DNA of 64,000 nt from positions 150,488 to 214,487 of the forward strand of contig JACFMQ010000006.1 of the NCBI GenBank assembly GCA_019455325.1. The letters run 5' to 3'. Below the pieces are notes generated by a model. The model was not told where the DNA came from. It saw nothing but the letters and a program-made list of their open reading frames with translations, and did not search any database. Position 1 is the stretch's first letter; every line of letters begins with the position of its first letter. Shown piece after piece: positions 16,349-26,831 of the stretch. The translations under genes and the position numbers were made by a program. This DNA is from Rhodocyclaceae bacterium. Lineage in GTDB: Bacteria > Pseudomonadota > Gammaproteobacteria > Burkholderiales > Rhodocyclaceae.

Positions 16349-17386
16349 TCAGCGATAGGCGGCGGCCATCTTTTCCAGCGGCAGCGGCTTGATCCGGCTG
16401 GCCCGGCCGGCCGAGCCGAAGGCCTCGAAGCGCGCCCGGCACAGGTCGCGCGCCGCTGCCACCGCCGCCTTCAGGAAGGCGCGCGGGTCGAATTCCTCCG
16501 GCTTCTCGGCCATCGCCCGGCGCATCGCGCCGGTCATCGCCAGGCGAATGTCGGTGTCGATGTTGACCTTGCGCACGCCGTGCCTGATGCCCTCGACGAT
16601 CTCCTCGACCGGCACGCCGTAGGTTTCCTTGATCGCACCGCCGTGCTCGCGGATGACCGCCAGCCATTCCTGGGGCACGCTGCTCGATCCGTGCATCACC
16701 AGATGGGTGCGCGGGATGCGCGCATGGATGGCCTTGATGCGCTCGATGGCGAGAATCTCGCCGGTCGGCGGCCGCGTGAACTTGTAGGCGCCGTGGCTGG
16801 TGCCGATGGCGATGGCCAGCGCGTCAACGCCGGTCGCCGCGACGAAGTCGGCGGCCTCGTCGGGGTCGGTCAGCAACTGGCTGTGGTCCAGTTTGCCGGC
16901 GGCGCCGACGCCGTCCTCCTCGCCGGCCTCGCCGGTTTCCAGCGAACCGAGGCAGCCCAGTTCGCCCTCGACCGAGACGCCGATCGCGTGCGCCATGTCG
17001 ACCACCTTGGCGGTGACCTCGACGTTGTAGGCGTAGGGGGTCGGCGTCTTGCCGTCGGTGCCCAGCGAGCCGTCCATCATCACGCTCGAGAAGCCGCTGC
17101 GCATGGCCTGCTGGCAGACGGCCGGCGAGGCGCCGTGGTCCTGGTGCAGGCAGACCGGGATGTCCGGGTACTGCTCGATGGCGGCCTCGACCAGCTTCCG
17201 CAGGAAAGGCTCGCCGGCGTACTTGCGGGCGCCGGCCGAGGCCTGCAGGATCACCGGGCTGTCGCAGGATTCGGCGGCCTGCATGATGGCCTGGATCTGT
17301 TCCAGGTTGTTGACGTTGAAGGCGGGGAGGCCGTAGGCGTGCTCGGCCGCGTGGTCGAGCAACTGGCGCAGGGAGATCAGTGCCAT
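16349..17386 (-). CDS. fba: Class II fructose-1,6-bisphosphate aldolase (Calvin-cycle type)
   Basis: A 345-residue class II, zinc-dependent aldolase. Features are the N-terminal [38 protein letters not shown] with the metal-binding His and catalytic Asp, [12 protein letters not shown], and VMHGSSSVP. It joins dihydroxyacetone phosphate with glyceraldehyde 3-phosphate or erythrose 4-phosphate in carbon fixation. This length and insertion pattern match the CbbA subtype found with Calvin genes. It starts 10 bases after the gap stop and is the last gene before the terminator, so it belongs to the cbb operon. Confidence 0.94.
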   Translation of the reverse strand: MALISLRQLLDHAAEHAYGLPAFNVNNLEQIQAIMQAAESCDSPVILQASAGARKYAGEPFLRKLVEAAIEQYPDIPVCLHQDHGASPAVCQQAMRSGFSSVMMDGSLGTDGKTPTPYAYNVEVTAKVVDMAHAIGVSVEGELGCLGSLETGEAGEEDGVGAAGKLDHSQLLTDPDEAADFVAATGVDALAIAIGTSHGAYKFTRPPTGEILAIERIKAIHARIPRTHLVMHGSSSVPQEWLAVIREHGGAIKETYGVPVEEIVEGIRHGVRKVNIDTDIRLAMTGAMRRAMAEKPEEFDPRAFLKAAVAAARDLCRARFEAFGSAGRASRIKPLPLEKMAAAYR

Positions 17387-17396
17387 CGCCGCCTCC

Positions 17397-18413
17397 TCAG
17401 TGCGCGCGCGGCTGGCTGATGTAGCGGGCCAGGCGCAGCAGGTTGCAGGTGTAGCCGTACTCGTTGTCGTACCAGGCGACGACCTTGACGAAGGTCGGAT
17501 CGAGCGCGATGCCGGCGCCGGCGTCGAACACCGAGGGCTGCGGGCAGCCGCGGAAGTCGGTCGACACCGCCGCGTCCTCGCTGTAGGCGAGCACGCCCTG
17601 CAGCGCGCCGGCGGCCGCCTCGCGCATCGCCGCGCAGATGTCGGCGTAGCTCGCCTCGCGGTCCAGCTCGACGGTCAGGTCGACGACCGAGACGTCCGAG
17701 GTCGGCACGCGGAAGGCCATGCCGGTCAGCCGGCCGTTCAGCGCCGGGATCACCTTGCCGACCGCCTGGGCGGCGCCGGTCGAGGCCGGGATGATGTTTT
17801 CGAGGATGCCGCGGCCGCCGCGCCAGTCCTTGCCGGACGGGCCGTCCACGGTCTTTTGCGTGGCGGTCGCTGCATGCACGGTGCTCATCAGGCCGCGCCG
17901 GATGCCGAAGCGGTCGTTGAGCACCTTGGCCACCGGCGCCAGCCCGTTGGTCGTGCAGGAGGCCGCCGAGACGATGGCCTGGCCGGCGTAGTCGGCGTGA
18001 TTGACGCCGTAGACGAACATCGGCGTGTCGTCCTTGGCCGGCGCCGACTGCACGACCCGGCGGGCGCCGGCGGCGAGGTGGGCGCGGCAGCTTGCCTCGG
18101 TCAGGAAGAAGCCGGTCGCCTCGATCACCAGATCGGCCTCGACCCCGCGCCAGTTCAGCGCCGCCGGATCGCGCTCGGCGCTGAGCTGGATGCGCCGGCC
18201 GTCGACGACCAGCGTGTCGCGGTCGACGGCGACTTTGCCGGGAAAGCGGCCGTGCACCGAATCATGCGTCAGCAGGTAGGCGAGGTAGTCCGCATCGAGC
18301 AGGTCGTTGATCGCGACCACCTCGATGTCGGCGAATTCCGCCTCGCTGGCGATGGCCCGGAAGGCCATGCGCCCGATGCGGCCGAAGCCGTTGATTGCCA
18401 CCCGTATCGGCAT
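17397..18413 (-). CDS. gap: Glyceraldehyde-3-phosphate dehydrogenase (type I)
   Basis: A 338-residue GAPDH. The dinucleotide-binding motif is INGFGRIGR at residues 6-14. The catalytic Cys is in [17 protein letters not shown], and the C-terminus has the usual WYDNEYGY motif. In the Calvin cycle it reduces 1,3-bisphosphoglycerate. The coenzyme-loop sequence is [12 protein letters not shown] versus NADP preference cannot be decided by eye. ATG 18413 has AGGAGA upstream; an earlier in-frame ATG at 18458 would add an unrelated 15-residue extension overlapping tkt. It sits between tkt and fba in the cbb operon (cbbG). Confidence 0.94.
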   Translation of the reverse strand: MPIRVAINGFGRIGRMAFRAIASEAEFADIEVVAINDLLDADYLAYLLTHDSVHGRFPGKVAVDRDTLVVDGRRIQLSAERDPAALNWRGVEADLVIEATGFFLTEASCRAHLAAGARRVVQSAPAKDDTPMFVYGVNHADYAGQAIVSAASCTTNGLAPVAKVLNDRFGIRRGLMSTVHAATATQKTVDGPSGKDWRGGRGILENIIPASTGAAQAVGKVIPALNGRLTGMAFRVPTSDVSVVDLTVELDREASYADICAAMREAAAGALQGVLAYSEDAAVSTDFRGCPQPSVFDAGAGIALDPTFVKVVAWYDNEYGYTCNLLRLARYISQPRAH

Positions 18414-18447
18414 GGGTTGTCTCCTGGTTTTTGTGAAATCGCAGGCG

Positions 18448-20520
18448 TCAGAAATCACCGTCGCTGTCGCTGTTGCGCACGATGGTGTCGATCACGGCGC
18501 GCGCCAGATGCTCGGCATCCAGCCCGAAACGCGCGTACAGCGCGGCGGCCGGCGCCGATTCGCCGAAGCCGTCGACGCCGAGCACGTCGCCGTCCAGCCC
18601 GACGTACTTGCGCCACGGATCGGGGTGCGCCGCCTCGATGGCGACGCGCGGCAGTCCCGGCGGCAGCACGGCGCGCCGCCAGTCGGCCGGCTGCCGGTCG
18701 AAGCGCGCGCAGCAGGGCATCGACACGACGCGCACGGCGATGCCCTGCTCGGCCAGCCGGCGCTGCGCGGCGAGCGCGATGCCGATCTCCGAACCCGTGG
18801 CCAGGATCGCCGCCTGCGCCGGCCCGTCGGCCTCGCGCAGCACGTAGCCGCCGCGCGCGGCGTCGTCGGCGCGGCCGGGCCGGTCGCCGCACTGTTCGAG
18901 GTTCTGCCGCGACAGGAACAGGGCGCTCGGGCCGTCGCGGCGTTCCAGCGCGGCAATCCAGGCCGCCGCCGTTTCCAGCTCGTCGCACGGCCGCCAGACG
19001 TCGAGGCCGGGAATCAGGCGCAGGCTGCCGACGTGCTCGACCGGCTGGTGCGTCGGGCCGTCCTCGCCGAGGCCGATCGAATCGTGGGTCAGCACGTGCA
19101 CGACGCGCTGCTGCATCAGCGCGCTCATGCGGATCGCGTTGCGCGAGTAATCGGAGAACACCGCGAAGGTGCCGCCGTAGGGAATCAGCCCGCCGTGCAG
19201 CGCGACGCCGTTCATCACCGCGCCCATGCCGAACTCGCGCACGCCGTAGGAAACGTAGTTCGGCACCGCGTCGGCCGCGGTCCCGGCGCCAGGCTCGTGC
19301 AGCGCGCGGCTGCCCTTGCCGGCGGTCAGGTTGGAACCGGTCAGGTCGGCCGAGCCGCCGAGCAGCTCGGGGATGCGGTCGACGAGGACATCGAGGCAGT
19401 TCTGCGAGGACTTGCGGCTGGCGATGCCGCCGGCCGTCGCGGCCATTTTCGCGGCGGCCGTCGCCAGCAGTTCGCCGCGGATTTCCGGCCAGGCTTGCGG
19501 CAGGCCGCCGGCCTGCGTGCGTTCGAACTCGGCGGCGAGTTCCGGATAGTGCGCGCGGTAGGCGGCGAAAGTCTCGCGCCAGGCGGCCTCGGCGGCGGCG
19601 CCCGCGGCGCGCGCATCCCACGCGGCGCGCAGCGCGTCCGGCACCTCGAACGGCGCGTACGGCCAGTCCAGCGCGCTGCGCATGGCGTCGATCTCGGCGG
19701 CGCCGAGCGGCGCGCCATGCACGTCGTGCGTGCCGGCCTTGCTCGGCGCGCCCCGGCCGATCTGCGTGCGGCAGACGATCAGCACCGGCTGGTCGCGCAC
19801 GCGCTTCGCCGCGGCGATGGCGGCGGCGATCGCGGTCGTGTCGTGCCCGTCGAGCGGGCCGACGACGTGCCAGCCGTAGGCGCGAAAACGCGCCGGCGTG
19901 TCGTCGCGGAACCAGCCGGCGACGCGGCCGTCGATGGAGATGCCGTTGTCGTCGTAGACGGCGACCAGCTTGTCCAGCCCCCAGACGCCGGCCAGCGAGC
20001 AGGCTTCGTGGCTGATGCCTTCCATCAGGCAGCCGTCGCCGAGGAAGACCCAGGTGCGGTGATCGACGATCTTCATCCCCGGCCGGTTGTAGCGCTGCGC
20101 CAGCAGCTTCTCGGCGAGCGCCATGCCGACCGCGTTGGCCAGGCCCTGGCCGAGCGGCCCGGTGGTCGTCTCGACGCCCGGCGTGTGGCCGGTTTCCGGG
20201 TGTCCGGCGGTCTTGCTGCCGAGCCGGCGGAAGCGCTTCAGCTCGGCCAGCGGCAGGTCGTAGCGGGTCAGGTGCAGCAAGGCATAGAGCAGCATCGAGC
20301 CGTGGCCGTTCGACAGCACGAAGCGGTCGCGGTCCGGCCAGCGCGGGTTCGCCGGGTTGTGCCTGAGGTGGTCGCGCCACAGCACTTCGGCGATGTCGGC
20401 CATGCCGAGCGGCGCGCCGGGATGGCCGGATTTCGCCTGCTCGACGGCGTCGGCCGCGAGGAAGCGCAGCGCGTTGGCAAGGTCGCGGCGCAGCGCGAGC
20501 GGGGTCGGGTCACGTTCCAT
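18448..20520 (-). CDS. tkt: Transketolase
   Basis: A 690-residue thiamine-diphosphate transketolase. N-terminal domain: [21 protein letters not shown] and [19 protein letters not shown], then the TPP motif [18 protein letters not shown]. The pyrimidine domain has [10 protein letters not shown] with the catalytic Glu, and the C-terminal domain follows. It transfers two-carbon units in ribulose 5-phosphate regeneration (cbbT). ATG 20520 is preceded by GAGGAGAG. It lies 17 bases after prk and overlaps no other gene, within the fbp-prk-tkt-gap-fba operon. Length is normal. Confidence 0.95.
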   Translation of the reverse strand: MERDPTPLALRRDLANALRFLAADAVEQAKSGHPGAPLGMADIAEVLWRDHLRHNPANPRWPDRDRFVLSNGHGSMLLYALLHLTRYDLPLAELKRFRRLGSKTAGHPETGHTPGVETTTGPLGQGLANAVGMALAEKLLAQRYNRPGMKIVDHRTWVFLGDGCLMEGISHEACSLAGVWGLDKLVAVYDDNGISIDGRVAGWFRDDTPARFRAYGWHVVGPLDGHDTTAIAAAIAAAKRVRDQPVLIVCRTQIGRGAPSKAGTHDVHGAPLGAAEIDAMRSALDWPYAPFEVPDALRAAWDARAAGAAAEAAWRETFAAYRAHYPELAAEFERTQAGGLPQAWPEIRGELLATAAAKMAATAGGIASRKSSQNCLDVLVDRIPELLGGSADLTGSNLTAGKGSRALHEPGAGTAADAVPNYVSYGVREFGMGAVMNGVALHGGLIPYGGTFAVFSDYSRNAIRMSALMQQRVVHVLTHDSIGLGEDGPTHQPVEHVGSLRLIPGLDVWRPCDELETAAAWIAALERRDGPSALFLSRQNLEQCGDRPGRADDAARGGYVLREADGPAQAAILATGSEIGIALAAQRRLAEQGIAVRVVSMPCCARFDRQPADWRRAVLPPGLPRVAIEAAHPDPWRKYVGLDGDVLGVDGFGESAPAAALYARFGLDAEHLARAVIDTIVRNSDSDGDF

Positions 20521-20537
20521 GGCGTTCTCTCCTCGGT

Positions 20538-21410
20538 TCAGGCGCGGCGCTTCTGGTCCATCAGGCGCAGGACCATCGGCGTGAAGATCATCTGCATGGC
20601 CAGGCCCATCTTGCCGCCGGGCACGACCAGCGTGTTCGGGCGGGTCAGCATGCTGCCGTGGAGCATGTTGAGCAGGTACTGGAAGTCGATGCCCTTCGGG
20701 TTGGCGAAGCGGATCACCACCATGCTCTCGTCGGCGCTCGGGATGTCGCGCGCGATGAAGGGGTTCGACGTGTCGACGATGGGCACGCGCTGGAAATTGA
20801 CGTGCGTGCGGCTGAACTGCGGGCACAGGTGGTTCACGTAGTCCGGCATGCGGCGCAGGATGGTGTCGACGATGGCTTCCTGCGAGTAGCCGCGCGTCTT
20901 CTTGTCGCGGTGCAGCTTCTGGATCCACTCCAGGTTGATGATCGGCACGACGCCGACGCACAGGTCGACGTGCGCCGCGATGTCGATGCCGTCGCCGCTC
21001 CAGGCGCCGTGCAGTCCTTCGTAGAACATCAGGTCGGTACCGTCCGGGATCTCCTGCCACGGCGTGAAGGTGCCGGGCGGCTGGCCCCACGGCTCGGCCT
21101 CGCCGGCGTCGTGCAGGTACTTGCGCACCTTGCCGCTGCCGGTGCGGCCGTAATCGACGAACAGTTCCTCCAGCTCGGCGAGCAGGTTGGCCTCAGGCCC
21201 GAAGTGGCTGAAGTTGAGGTCGCCCTTCTCCTCCTGCGCCTTCATCTCGGCGCGCATCTCGATGCGGTCGTAGCGGTGGAAGGAATCGCCCTCGACGATC
21301 TGGGCGTTGAGCTTCTCGCGCCGGAAGACGTGCTGGAAGCTCTGCATCACGGTGCTGGTGCCGGCACCGGACGAGCCGGTGATGGCGATGATCGGGTGCT
21401 TGACGGACAT
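20538..21410 (-). CDS. prk: Phosphoribulokinase
   Basis: A 290-residue bacterial-type phosphoribulokinase (CbbP). P-loop GSSGAGTST at residues 12-20, then the substrate-binding [13 protein letters not shown] region and [31 protein letters not shown]. It makes ribulose 1,5-bisphosphate from ribulose 5-phosphate and ATP and is diagnostic of the Calvin cycle. It lies between fbp and tkt on the minus strand, 33 bases from fbp. Its presence with form II RuBisCO shows the pathway is complete for its two unique steps. Confidence 0.96.
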   Translation of the reverse strand: MSVKHPIIAITGSSGAGTSTVMQSFQHVFRREKLNAQIVEGDSFHRYDRIEMRAEMKAQEEKGDLNFSHFGPEANLLAELEELFVDYGRTGSGKVRKYLHDAGEAEPWGQPPGTFTPWQEIPDGTDLMFYEGLHGAWSGDGIDIAAHVDLCVGVVPIINLEWIQKLHRDKKTRGYSQEAIVDTILRRMPDYVNHLCPQFSRTHVNFQRVPIVDTSNPFIARDIPSADESMVVIRFANPKGIDFQYLLNMLHGSMLTRPNTLVVPGGKMGLAMQMIFTPMVLRLMDQKRRA

Positions 21411-21443
21411 GGCGGGGACTCCGGGAACCTGGAAAGCGGCGGC

Positions 21444-22505
21444 CTAGTCGCGGAACAGCGAGCGTTCGGCGAACAGCGGCGAAACGAAGGGACGGTCGGT
21501 GCCGGTGTCGAATTCGCGGTGGTAGCGCTCGACCCGCTCGACCTCGTCGCGCGAGCCGAGGATCACCGGCACGCGCTGGTGCAGGGTTTCCGGTTCGACG
21601 TCGAGGATACGCCCGCGCCCGGTACTGGCCGCCCCGCCGGCCTGCTCGATCAGCATGGCCATCGGGTTGGCTTCGTACAGCAGGCGCAGGCGACCGGGCC
21701 TGGCCGGATCGCGGTGGTCCTTCGGATACATGAAGATGCCGCCGCGCATCAGGATGCGATGCACTTCGGCGACCATCGAGGCGATCCAGCGCATGTTGAA
21801 ATCGACGCCGCGCACGCCGCTGCGGCCGGCCTTGCATTCGGCCACGTAGCGCTGCACCGGCGCTTCCCAGAAGCGTTCGTTCGAGGTGTTGATGGCGAAC
21901 TCGCGGGTTTCGGCCGGCACGCGGATGTCCGGGTGGGTGAGGATGAAGTTGCCGCTCTCGCGGTCGAGCGTGAAGCCGTGCGTGCCGCTCCCGACGCTCA
22001 GCACCAGCATCGTCGCCGGCCCGTAGATGGCGTAGCCGGCGGCGACCTGCTCGCTGCCCGGACGCAGGAAATCGGCGTCTGCGGCGTCGCCCGCGGCCGG
22101 CCGCGAGAGGATCGAGAAAATGCTGCCGACCGACACGTTCACGTCGCTGTTCGACGAGCCGTCGAGCGGATCGAAGAGCAGCAGGTAGCGGCCGCGCGGG
22201 TAATCGTCGGGAATCCGGTAGGCCGCCTCCATTTCCTCGGAAACCATGCCGGCCAGTTGGCCGCCCCATTCGCAATGGCTCAGGATGGCCTCGTTGGCCA
22301 GCACGTCGATCTTCTTCTGCGCCTCGCCCTGCACGTTGGTCGCCGCCGCCAGGCCGGCAAACCCGGACAGCGCCCCCTTGCCGACCAGCGCCGAGATGCT
22401 CTTGACCGCCGCCGCGACGTCGACCAGCAGCGCCCCCAGCTCGCTGTGCTGGCCGCGGGTGTGTTCGATGACGAACTTCGACAGCGTGGTGCGTCCGGAT
22501 AGCAT
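21444..22505 (-). CDS. fbp: Class I fructose-1,6-bisphosphatase
   Basis: A 353-residue FBPase. Motifs include the signature [13 protein letters not shown] with metal-binding Asp residues, [19 protein letters not shown], and [34 protein letters not shown] near the C-terminal half. It dephosphorylates fructose 1,6-bisphosphate; dual activity on sedoheptulose bisphosphate is possible but cannot be judged here. It is the first gene of the cbb operon. Its 185-base upstream region, shared with divergent cbbY, carries a predicted CbbR operator 68 bases before the ATG. Confidence 0.95.
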   Translation of the reverse strand: MLSGRTTLSKFVIEHTRGQHSELGALLVDVAAAVKSISALVGKGALSGFAGLAAATNVQGEAQKKIDVLANEAILSHCEWGGQLAGMVSEEMEAAYRIPDDYPRGRYLLLFDPLDGSSNSDVNVSVGSIFSILSRPAAGDAADADFLRPGSEQVAAGYAIYGPATMLVLSVGSGTHGFTLDRESGNFILTHPDIRVPAETREFAINTSNERFWEAPVQRYVAECKAGRSGVRGVDFNMRWIASMVAEVHRILMRGGIFMYPKDHRDPARPGRLRLLYEANPMAMLIEQAGGAASTGRGRILDVEPETLHQRVPVILGSRDEVERVERYHREFDTGTDRPFVSPLFAERSLFRD

Positions 22506-22572
22506 GGTCTTGTCTCCAGTCGTTGTTGTAGTTGTCGGTGCGGGGTGAATTCACGATAAGCGACTTGTTACT

Positions 22573-22595
22573 TAAGACAAAGTCAGTATTTCTTA
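22573..22595 (-). promoter_or_regulatory. Predicted CbbR operator upstream of fbp
   Basis: On the minus strand, read toward fbp, three triads TAA, TGA and TTA are each separated by exactly seven bases, a doubled version of the TNA-N7-TNA consensus known for CbbR. The first triad pair reads TAAGAAATACTGA. The same triads with the same spacing occur 58 bases before cbbM. The operator lies between the divergent fbp and cbbY genes and could control both. Confidence 0.7.
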
Positions 22596-22690
22596 CGCAC
22601 CGCTTAAGCCATGGCTTATTCAATTTCGCTGACTGCCGGCGTCAGAAAAGCTGACTGGCCGGACGGCGACCGCGCCACTATCGTGATCCG

Positions 22691-23404
22691 ATGCACGGAT
22701 ATCAGGCCCTGATCTTCGACGTCGACGGCACGCTCGCCGAGACCGAGCGCGACGGCCACCGCGTCGCCTTCAACGCCGCCTTCGCCGACGCCGGCCTGCC
22801 CTGGCACTGGGACGCCGCGACCTACGGCGAACTGCTCGCGGTGAGCGGCGGCAAGGAACGCATCGCGCATTTCGCCGCCCGTCATGCGCCGGACCTGGCG
22901 TGCCGCGCCGATTTCCCGGCGCTGGTCGGCCGGCTGCACTGGGCGAAAACCGCCTGCTACATGAATCTCGTCGCCGCCGGGGCGATCCCGCTGCGCCCCG
23001 GCGTCGCCCGGCTGATCGACGAAGCCCGCGCCGCCGGCCTGCGCCTGGCCATCGCGACGACGACCTCGCCGGAAAACGTCGACGCGCTGCTGCGCGCCAA
23101 TCTCCGCGCCGCGGCCGGCGCCGCCTTCACGGTGATCGGCGCCGGCGACGTCGTCGCCGCCAAGAAGCCGGCGCCCGACATCTACCGCTGGGTGCTCGAC
23201 CGCCTGGCCCTGCCGGCCGCCGCCTGCCTCGCCGTCGAGGATTCGGAAAACGGCCTGCGCGCCGCGCTCGGCGCCGGGCTGTCGTGCCTGGTCACGGTCG
23301 GCGAGTATTCGCGGGGGCAGGATTTCGCCGGGGCGAGGCTGGTCGTGGAAGGACTGGATCAGGCATCGCTCGCGGACCTGCTGGCGCGCTGCGGCAACGG
23401 ATGA
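22691..23404 (+). CDS. cbbY: CbbY-like HAD phosphatase
   Basis: A 237-residue HAD-superfamily phosphatase. Motif I is IFDVDGTLAETERDGHRVAFN, the CbbY-specific opening. The cap region contains GGKERIAHF, motif II is AIATTTSPENVD, the motif III Lys is in AAKKPAPDIY, and motif IV is VEDSENGLRAA. CbbY in photosynthetic bacteria degrades xylulose 1,5-bisphosphate, an inhibitor of RuBisCO; that role fits its location next to cbbM. It is transcribed divergently from the cbb operon and reads toward cbbM, ending 129 bases before it. Confidence 0.9.
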   Translation: MHGYQALIFDVDGTLAETERDGHRVAFNAAFADAGLPWHWDAATYGELLAVSGGKERIAHFAARHAPDLACRADFPALVGRLHWAKTACYMNLVAAGAIPLRPGVARLIDEARAAGLRLAIATTTSPENVDALLRANLRAAAGAAFTVIGAGDVVAAKKPAPDIYRWVLDRLALPAAACLAVEDSENGLRAALGAGLSCLVTVGEYSRGQDFAGARLVVEGLDQASLADLLARCGNG

Positions 23405-23452
23405 GTGCCGGCTCCGGGGCGTCGAAGGATAAGAAATCCTTGACTGATGCCG

Positions 23453-23475
23453 TAAAAATACGTGACTGTTATTTA
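23453..23475 (+). promoter_or_regulatory. Predicted CbbR operator upstream of cbbM
   Basis: Triads TAA (23453), TGA (23463) and TTA (23473) are separated by exactly seven bases each. The first pair reads TAAAAATACGTGA. Both triad identities and spacing match the array upstream of fbp, as expected for a shared LysR-type CbbR site. It lies 58 bases before the cbbM ATG. A nearby TAAGAAATCCTTGAC (from 23430) resembles part of the fbp site. Confidence 0.7.
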
Positions 23476-23533
23476 CCTGTCTCCCTTCCTAAGATGCAAG
23501 CCATTGCAGCCCACCCACGACGGAGACAACACG

Positions 23534-24913
23534 ATGGACCAATCGAACCGCTACGCCGACCTCAGCCTGAAGGAAGCCGACCTGATCGCCGGTGGTGGGC
23601 ACATCCTGTGCGCCTACCGGATGCGACCGAAAACCGGGTACGGCTACCTCGAAGCCGCCGCCCACTTCGCCGCCGAGTCGTCCACCGGCACCAATGTCGA
23701 GGTCTGCACCACCGACGACTTCACGCGCGGCGTCGATGCGCTGGTCTATCACATCGACGAGGCGAACGAGGACATGCGCATCGCCTACCCGCTCGACCTG
23801 TTCGACCGCAACCTGATCGACGGACGGATGATGCTGGTCTCCTTCCTGACGCTGACCATCGGCAACAACCAGGGCATGGGCGACATCGAGTACGCCAAGA
23901 TGGTCGACTTCCACATGCCGCGCCGCGCCGTCGAACTGTTCGACGGCCCCAGCAAGGGCATCGCCGACCTCTGGCGCACGCTCGGCCGGCCGGTCGTCGA
24001 CGGCGGCTACATCTCGGGCACGATCATCAAGCCCAAGCTCGGCCTGCGCCCCGAGCCCTTCGCCCGCGCCGCCTACGAGTTCTGGCTCGGCGGCGACTTC
24101 ATCAAGAACGACGAGCCGCAGGGCAACCAGGTCTTCGCACCGATGAAGCGGACCATCCCGCTGGTCTACGACGCGATGAAGCGGGCCATGGACGAAACCG
24201 GCGAAGCCAAGCTGTTCTCCGCCAACATCACCGCCGACGACCATCACGAGATGGTCGCGCGCGGCGAGTACATCCTCGAAATCTTCGGCCCGGACGCCGA
24301 CAAGGTGGCCTTCCTGGTCGACGGCTACGTCGGCGGGCCGGGCATGGTCACCACCGCCCGGCGCCACTTCGCCAGCCAGTTCCTGCACTACCACCGCGCC
24401 GGCCACGGCGCCGTCACCAGCCCGCAGAGCAGGCGCGGCTACACCGCCTACGTGCTGGCCAAGATGAGCCGCCTGCAGGGCGCTTCCGGCATCCACGTCG
24501 GCACCATGGGCTACGGCAAGATGGAAGGGGACAGGGACGACCGCACCTGCGCCTACATCATCGAGCGCGACAGCTTCCAGGGGCCGGTCTATCCGCAGGC
24601 GTGGTACGGCATGAAGCCGACCGTGCCGATCATCTCCGGCGGCATGAACGCGCTGCGCCTGCCCGGCTTCTTCGACAACCTCGGCCACGGCAACGTGATC
24701 AACACGGCCGGCGGCGGTTCCTACGGCCACATCGACAGCCCGGCCGACGGCGCCCGTTCGCTGCGCCAGGCCTACGAGTGCTGGAAGGCCGGCGCCGATC
24801 CGCTGCAGTGGGCGCGCGAGCACCGCGAATTCGCCCGCGCCTTCGAATCCTTCCCGCAGGATGCCGACAGGTTCTACCCGGGCTGGCGGCAAAAACTTCG
24901 GCTCGCCGCCTGA
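23534..24913 (+). CDS. cbbM: Form II ribulose-1,5-bisphosphate carboxylase/oxygenase
   Basis: A 459-residue form II RuBisCO large subunit, aligning without offset to the known form II numbering. Lys166 is in IIKPKLG, carbamylated Lys191 with Asp193 and Glu194 is in [10 protein letters not shown], and loop 6 Lys329 is in [11 protein letters not shown]. All catalytic residues I can check are present. ATG 23534 is the canonical start ([10 protein letters not shown]); an upstream in-frame start at 23462 is inside the predicted operator. No small subunit is needed. A terminator follows at once and no cbbQ/cbbO activase genes are adjacent. Form II enzymes suit low-oxygen, high-CO2 growth. Confidence 0.98.
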   Translation: MDQSNRYADLSLKEADLIAGGGHILCAYRMRPKTGYGYLEAAAHFAAESSTGTNVEVCTTDDFTRGVDALVYHIDEANEDMRIAYPLDLFDRNLIDGRMMLVSFLTLTIGNNQGMGDIEYAKMVDFHMPRRAVELFDGPSKGIADLWRTLGRPVVDGGYISGTIIKPKLGLRPEPFARAAYEFWLGGDFIKNDEPQGNQVFAPMKRTIPLVYDAMKRAMDETGEAKLFSANITADDHHEMVARGEYILEIFGPDADKVAFLVDGYVGGPGMVTTARRHFASQFLHYHRAGHGAVTSPQSRRGYTAYVLAKMSRLQGASGIHVGTMGYGKMEGDRDDRTCAYIIERDSFQGPVYPQAWYGMKPTVPIISGGMNALRLPGFFDNLGHGNVINTAGGGSYGHIDSPADGARSLRQAYECWKAGADPLQWAREHREFARAFESFPQDADRFYPGWRQKLRLAA

Positions 24914-24924
24914 ACCCTGCGGCC

Positions 24925-24949
24925 AGCCCCGCCCCGGCGGGGCTTTTTT
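24925..24949 (+). terminator. Rho-independent terminator after cbbM
   Basis: Stem AGCCCCGC / GCGGGGCT around a four-base loop, followed by a run of six T residues, beginning 12 bases after the cbbM stop. It should make cbbM monocistronic. Confidence 0.9.
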
Positions 24950-25025
24950 GCCGTTTGACCGGGCCGCGATCAGCCTCTAGAGTCAAGCGATTGCTTCAAT
25001 CCGGACGCCGAGCGATCAACCCGCC

Positions 25026-25976
25026 ATGAACCTGGTCCGCAACCTGACGCTGCGCCAACTGCAGATTTTCGTCGTCGCCGCCCGCCATCTGAGCTACGCC
25101 CGCGCCGCCGAGGAACTGCACCTGACGCCGCCGGCCGTGTCGATGCAGTTGAAGCAGCTCGAAGACAACGTCGGCCTGCCGCTGTTCGAGCGCATGGGCC
25201 GCGGCGTCGCGCTGACCGGCGCCGGCGAGCTGCTGGTCCACCACGCGCTGCGCATCCTCGGCGAAATCAAGGACGCCGAGGCCAGCCTGAATTCGCTGGC
25301 CGGCGCCGAAAGCGGCCAGATCTCGGTCGGCCTGGTCAGCACCGCCAAGTACTTCATGCCGCGCCTGCTCGCCACGTTCGCGCAGGCCCACCCCGGCATC
25401 GACGTGCAGTTCACGGTCGGCAACCGCGCCATGCTGCTGCAGAAGCTGCAGGACAACGCCATCGATCTCGCCGTGATGGGCCGCATCCCGGTCGAGATCG
25501 ACGCCCACGGCGAAGCGATCGCCCGCCATCCCTATGTCCTGGTCGGCCCGTCCGGCCATCCGCTGCGCGACGCCCGCGGCTTCGACCTGCACGAACTGCG
25601 CAGCGAGACCTTCCTGCTCCGGGAGGAGGGCTCCGGTTCCCGCCGCGTCGCCGAGGAAATGTTCAAGAACCACCTGTTTTCACCGGCGCGCACGATCAGC
25701 ATGGGCAGCAACGAAACCATCAAGCAGGCCGTCATGGCCGGCATGGGCATCAGCCTGCTCTCCCTGCATACGCTGCCGCTGGAACTGAAGACCGGGGAAG
25801 TCAGCATTCTCCGCGCCGTCGGGACGCCCGTCGAAAGAACCTGGTACGTCGTGCACATGAACGCCAAGCGGCTGATGCCGGCGTGCAGGGAATTCCGCGG
25901 GTTCCTGATGGAAGCGACGGCCCAGTCCCTAGCCAATGAATTCGACCGCCATCTGCCGGAAACCGGCGGCGGGTGA
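25026..25976 (+). CDS. cbbR: LysR-type regulator CbbR
   Basis: A 316-residue LysR-family regulator. The N-terminal winged helix-turn-helix is LTLRQLQIFVVAARHLSYARAAEELHLTPPAVSMQLKQLEDNVGLPLFERMGR (residues 7-60), and a periplasmic-binding-protein-like effector domain follows. The text and its position next to cbbM identify it as CbbR, activator of Calvin genes in response to metabolites such as RuBP or NADPH. It lies downstream of cbbM on the same strand, not divergently as in many bacteria. A terminator separates the two, so it has its own promoter. It ends at a bidirectional terminator. Confidence 0.9.
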   Translation: MNLVRNLTLRQLQIFVVAARHLSYARAAEELHLTPPAVSMQLKQLEDNVGLPLFERMGRGVALTGAGELLVHHALRILGEIKDAEASLNSLAGAESGQISVGLVSTAKYFMPRLLATFAQAHPGIDVQFTVGNRAMLLQKLQDNAIDLAVMGRIPVEIDAHGEAIARHPYVLVGPSGHPLRDARGFDLHELRSETFLLREEGSGSRRVAEEMFKNHLFSPARTISMGSNETIKQAVMAGMGISLLSLHTLPLELKTGEVSILRAVGTPVERTWYVVHMNAKRLMPACREFRGFLMEATAQSLANEFDRHLPETGGG

Positions 25977-26023
25977 CGAAGGGCTCCCCGCAGGCGCAAT
26001 CGCCATGCGCCGGGGGCAATAAA

Positions 26024-26054
26024 ACGAAAAAGCGGCCGGCGGCCGCTTTTTCGT
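26024..26054. terminator. Bidirectional terminator between cbbR and cytochrome c4
   Basis: A perfect 14-base stem ACGAAAAAGCGGCC / GGCCGCTTTTTCGT around a GGC loop. T-runs occur on both strands, so it can end cbbR (+) and the cytochrome gene (-). Confidence 0.92.
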
Positions 26055-26070
26055 GGGTGGAGGCGAACCT

Positions 26071-26709
26071 TCAGCGCAGGCCGGCGGCGTACTCCGCGAT
26101 GGCCTTGATCTGCCGGTCGGACATCTTGTCGGCGATCATGCGCATCATCTTCTCCGGGTCGTTGGCGCGCTCGCCGAGGCGGAACTTCTTCAACTGGTCC
26201 TCGGTGTATTCCTTGAACTGTCCGGCGAGGCGGGGGTACTGCGCCGGCAGGCCGGCGCCGGCCGGGCCGTGACAGCCGGCACAGGCCGGGATGCCCCTGG
26301 CGAAATCGCCCTGGCGCCAGAGCTTCCTGCCTTCGGCGATCAGCGTTTCGTCGCCGGCGGCGGCGGGCGTCTGCTTCTGCCGGCTGTAGTGGGCGGCGAG
26401 GTTCTTCATGTCCTCGCTCGAGAGGCCGGCGACCATGCCGCCCATGATCGGGCTGTCGCGCAGCGCGGGCCCGTCTTCCGGCGCCTTGAAGTTGGACAGT
26501 TGCTTGTAGATGTAGTCGGCGCCGAGGCCGGCGATGTTCGGATTGGCGGGGTCCGGGCTGTTGCCGTCGACGCCGTGACAGGCAATGCAGATGGTTTCCG
26601 CGATTTCCTTGCCCTTGGCGGGGTCCGCCTTCGGAGCTGCGGCTTGTTCGGTAGCGTTCGCGTTGAGAGCGGCAGCGAGCAGCACTGCCATTGCCGTGGT
26701 ACGGATCAT
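26071..26709 (-). CDS. Diheme cytochrome c4
   Basis: A 212-residue periplasmic cytochrome. A signal peptide ([19 protein letters not shown]) is followed by two class I heme domains with CIACH at residues 41-45 and CAGCH at 143-147, and Met ligand candidates in each domain ([15 protein letters not shown]). This two-domain pattern and length match cytochrome c4, which carries electrons to cbb3 or other terminal oxidases. ATG 26709 has AGGAGG eight bases upstream; the frame extends upstream but that part does not look like protein. It is divergent from engB, a common arrangement in betaproteobacteria. Confidence 0.92.
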   Translation of the reverse strand: MIRTTAMAVLLAAALNANATEQAAAPKADPAKGKEIAETICIACHGVDGNSPDPANPNIAGLGADYIYKQLSNFKAPEDGPALRDSPIMGGMVAGLSSEDMKNLAAHYSRQKQTPAAAGDETLIAEGRKLWRQGDFARGIPACAGCHGPAGAGLPAQYPRLAGQFKEYTEDQLKKFRLGERANDPEKMMRMIADKMSDRQIKAIAEYAAGLR

Positions 26710-26831
26710 GTCCAGACTCCTCCTTCTTGTCGGCATCGGGCCAGAGATGGGAATTAGCAAACCTGTTATTCTATAGCAGTTTTGCCTTCCAGCGCCATGT
26801 GGTCGCCATGCGCGGCCCGCCCCCGATTCCG

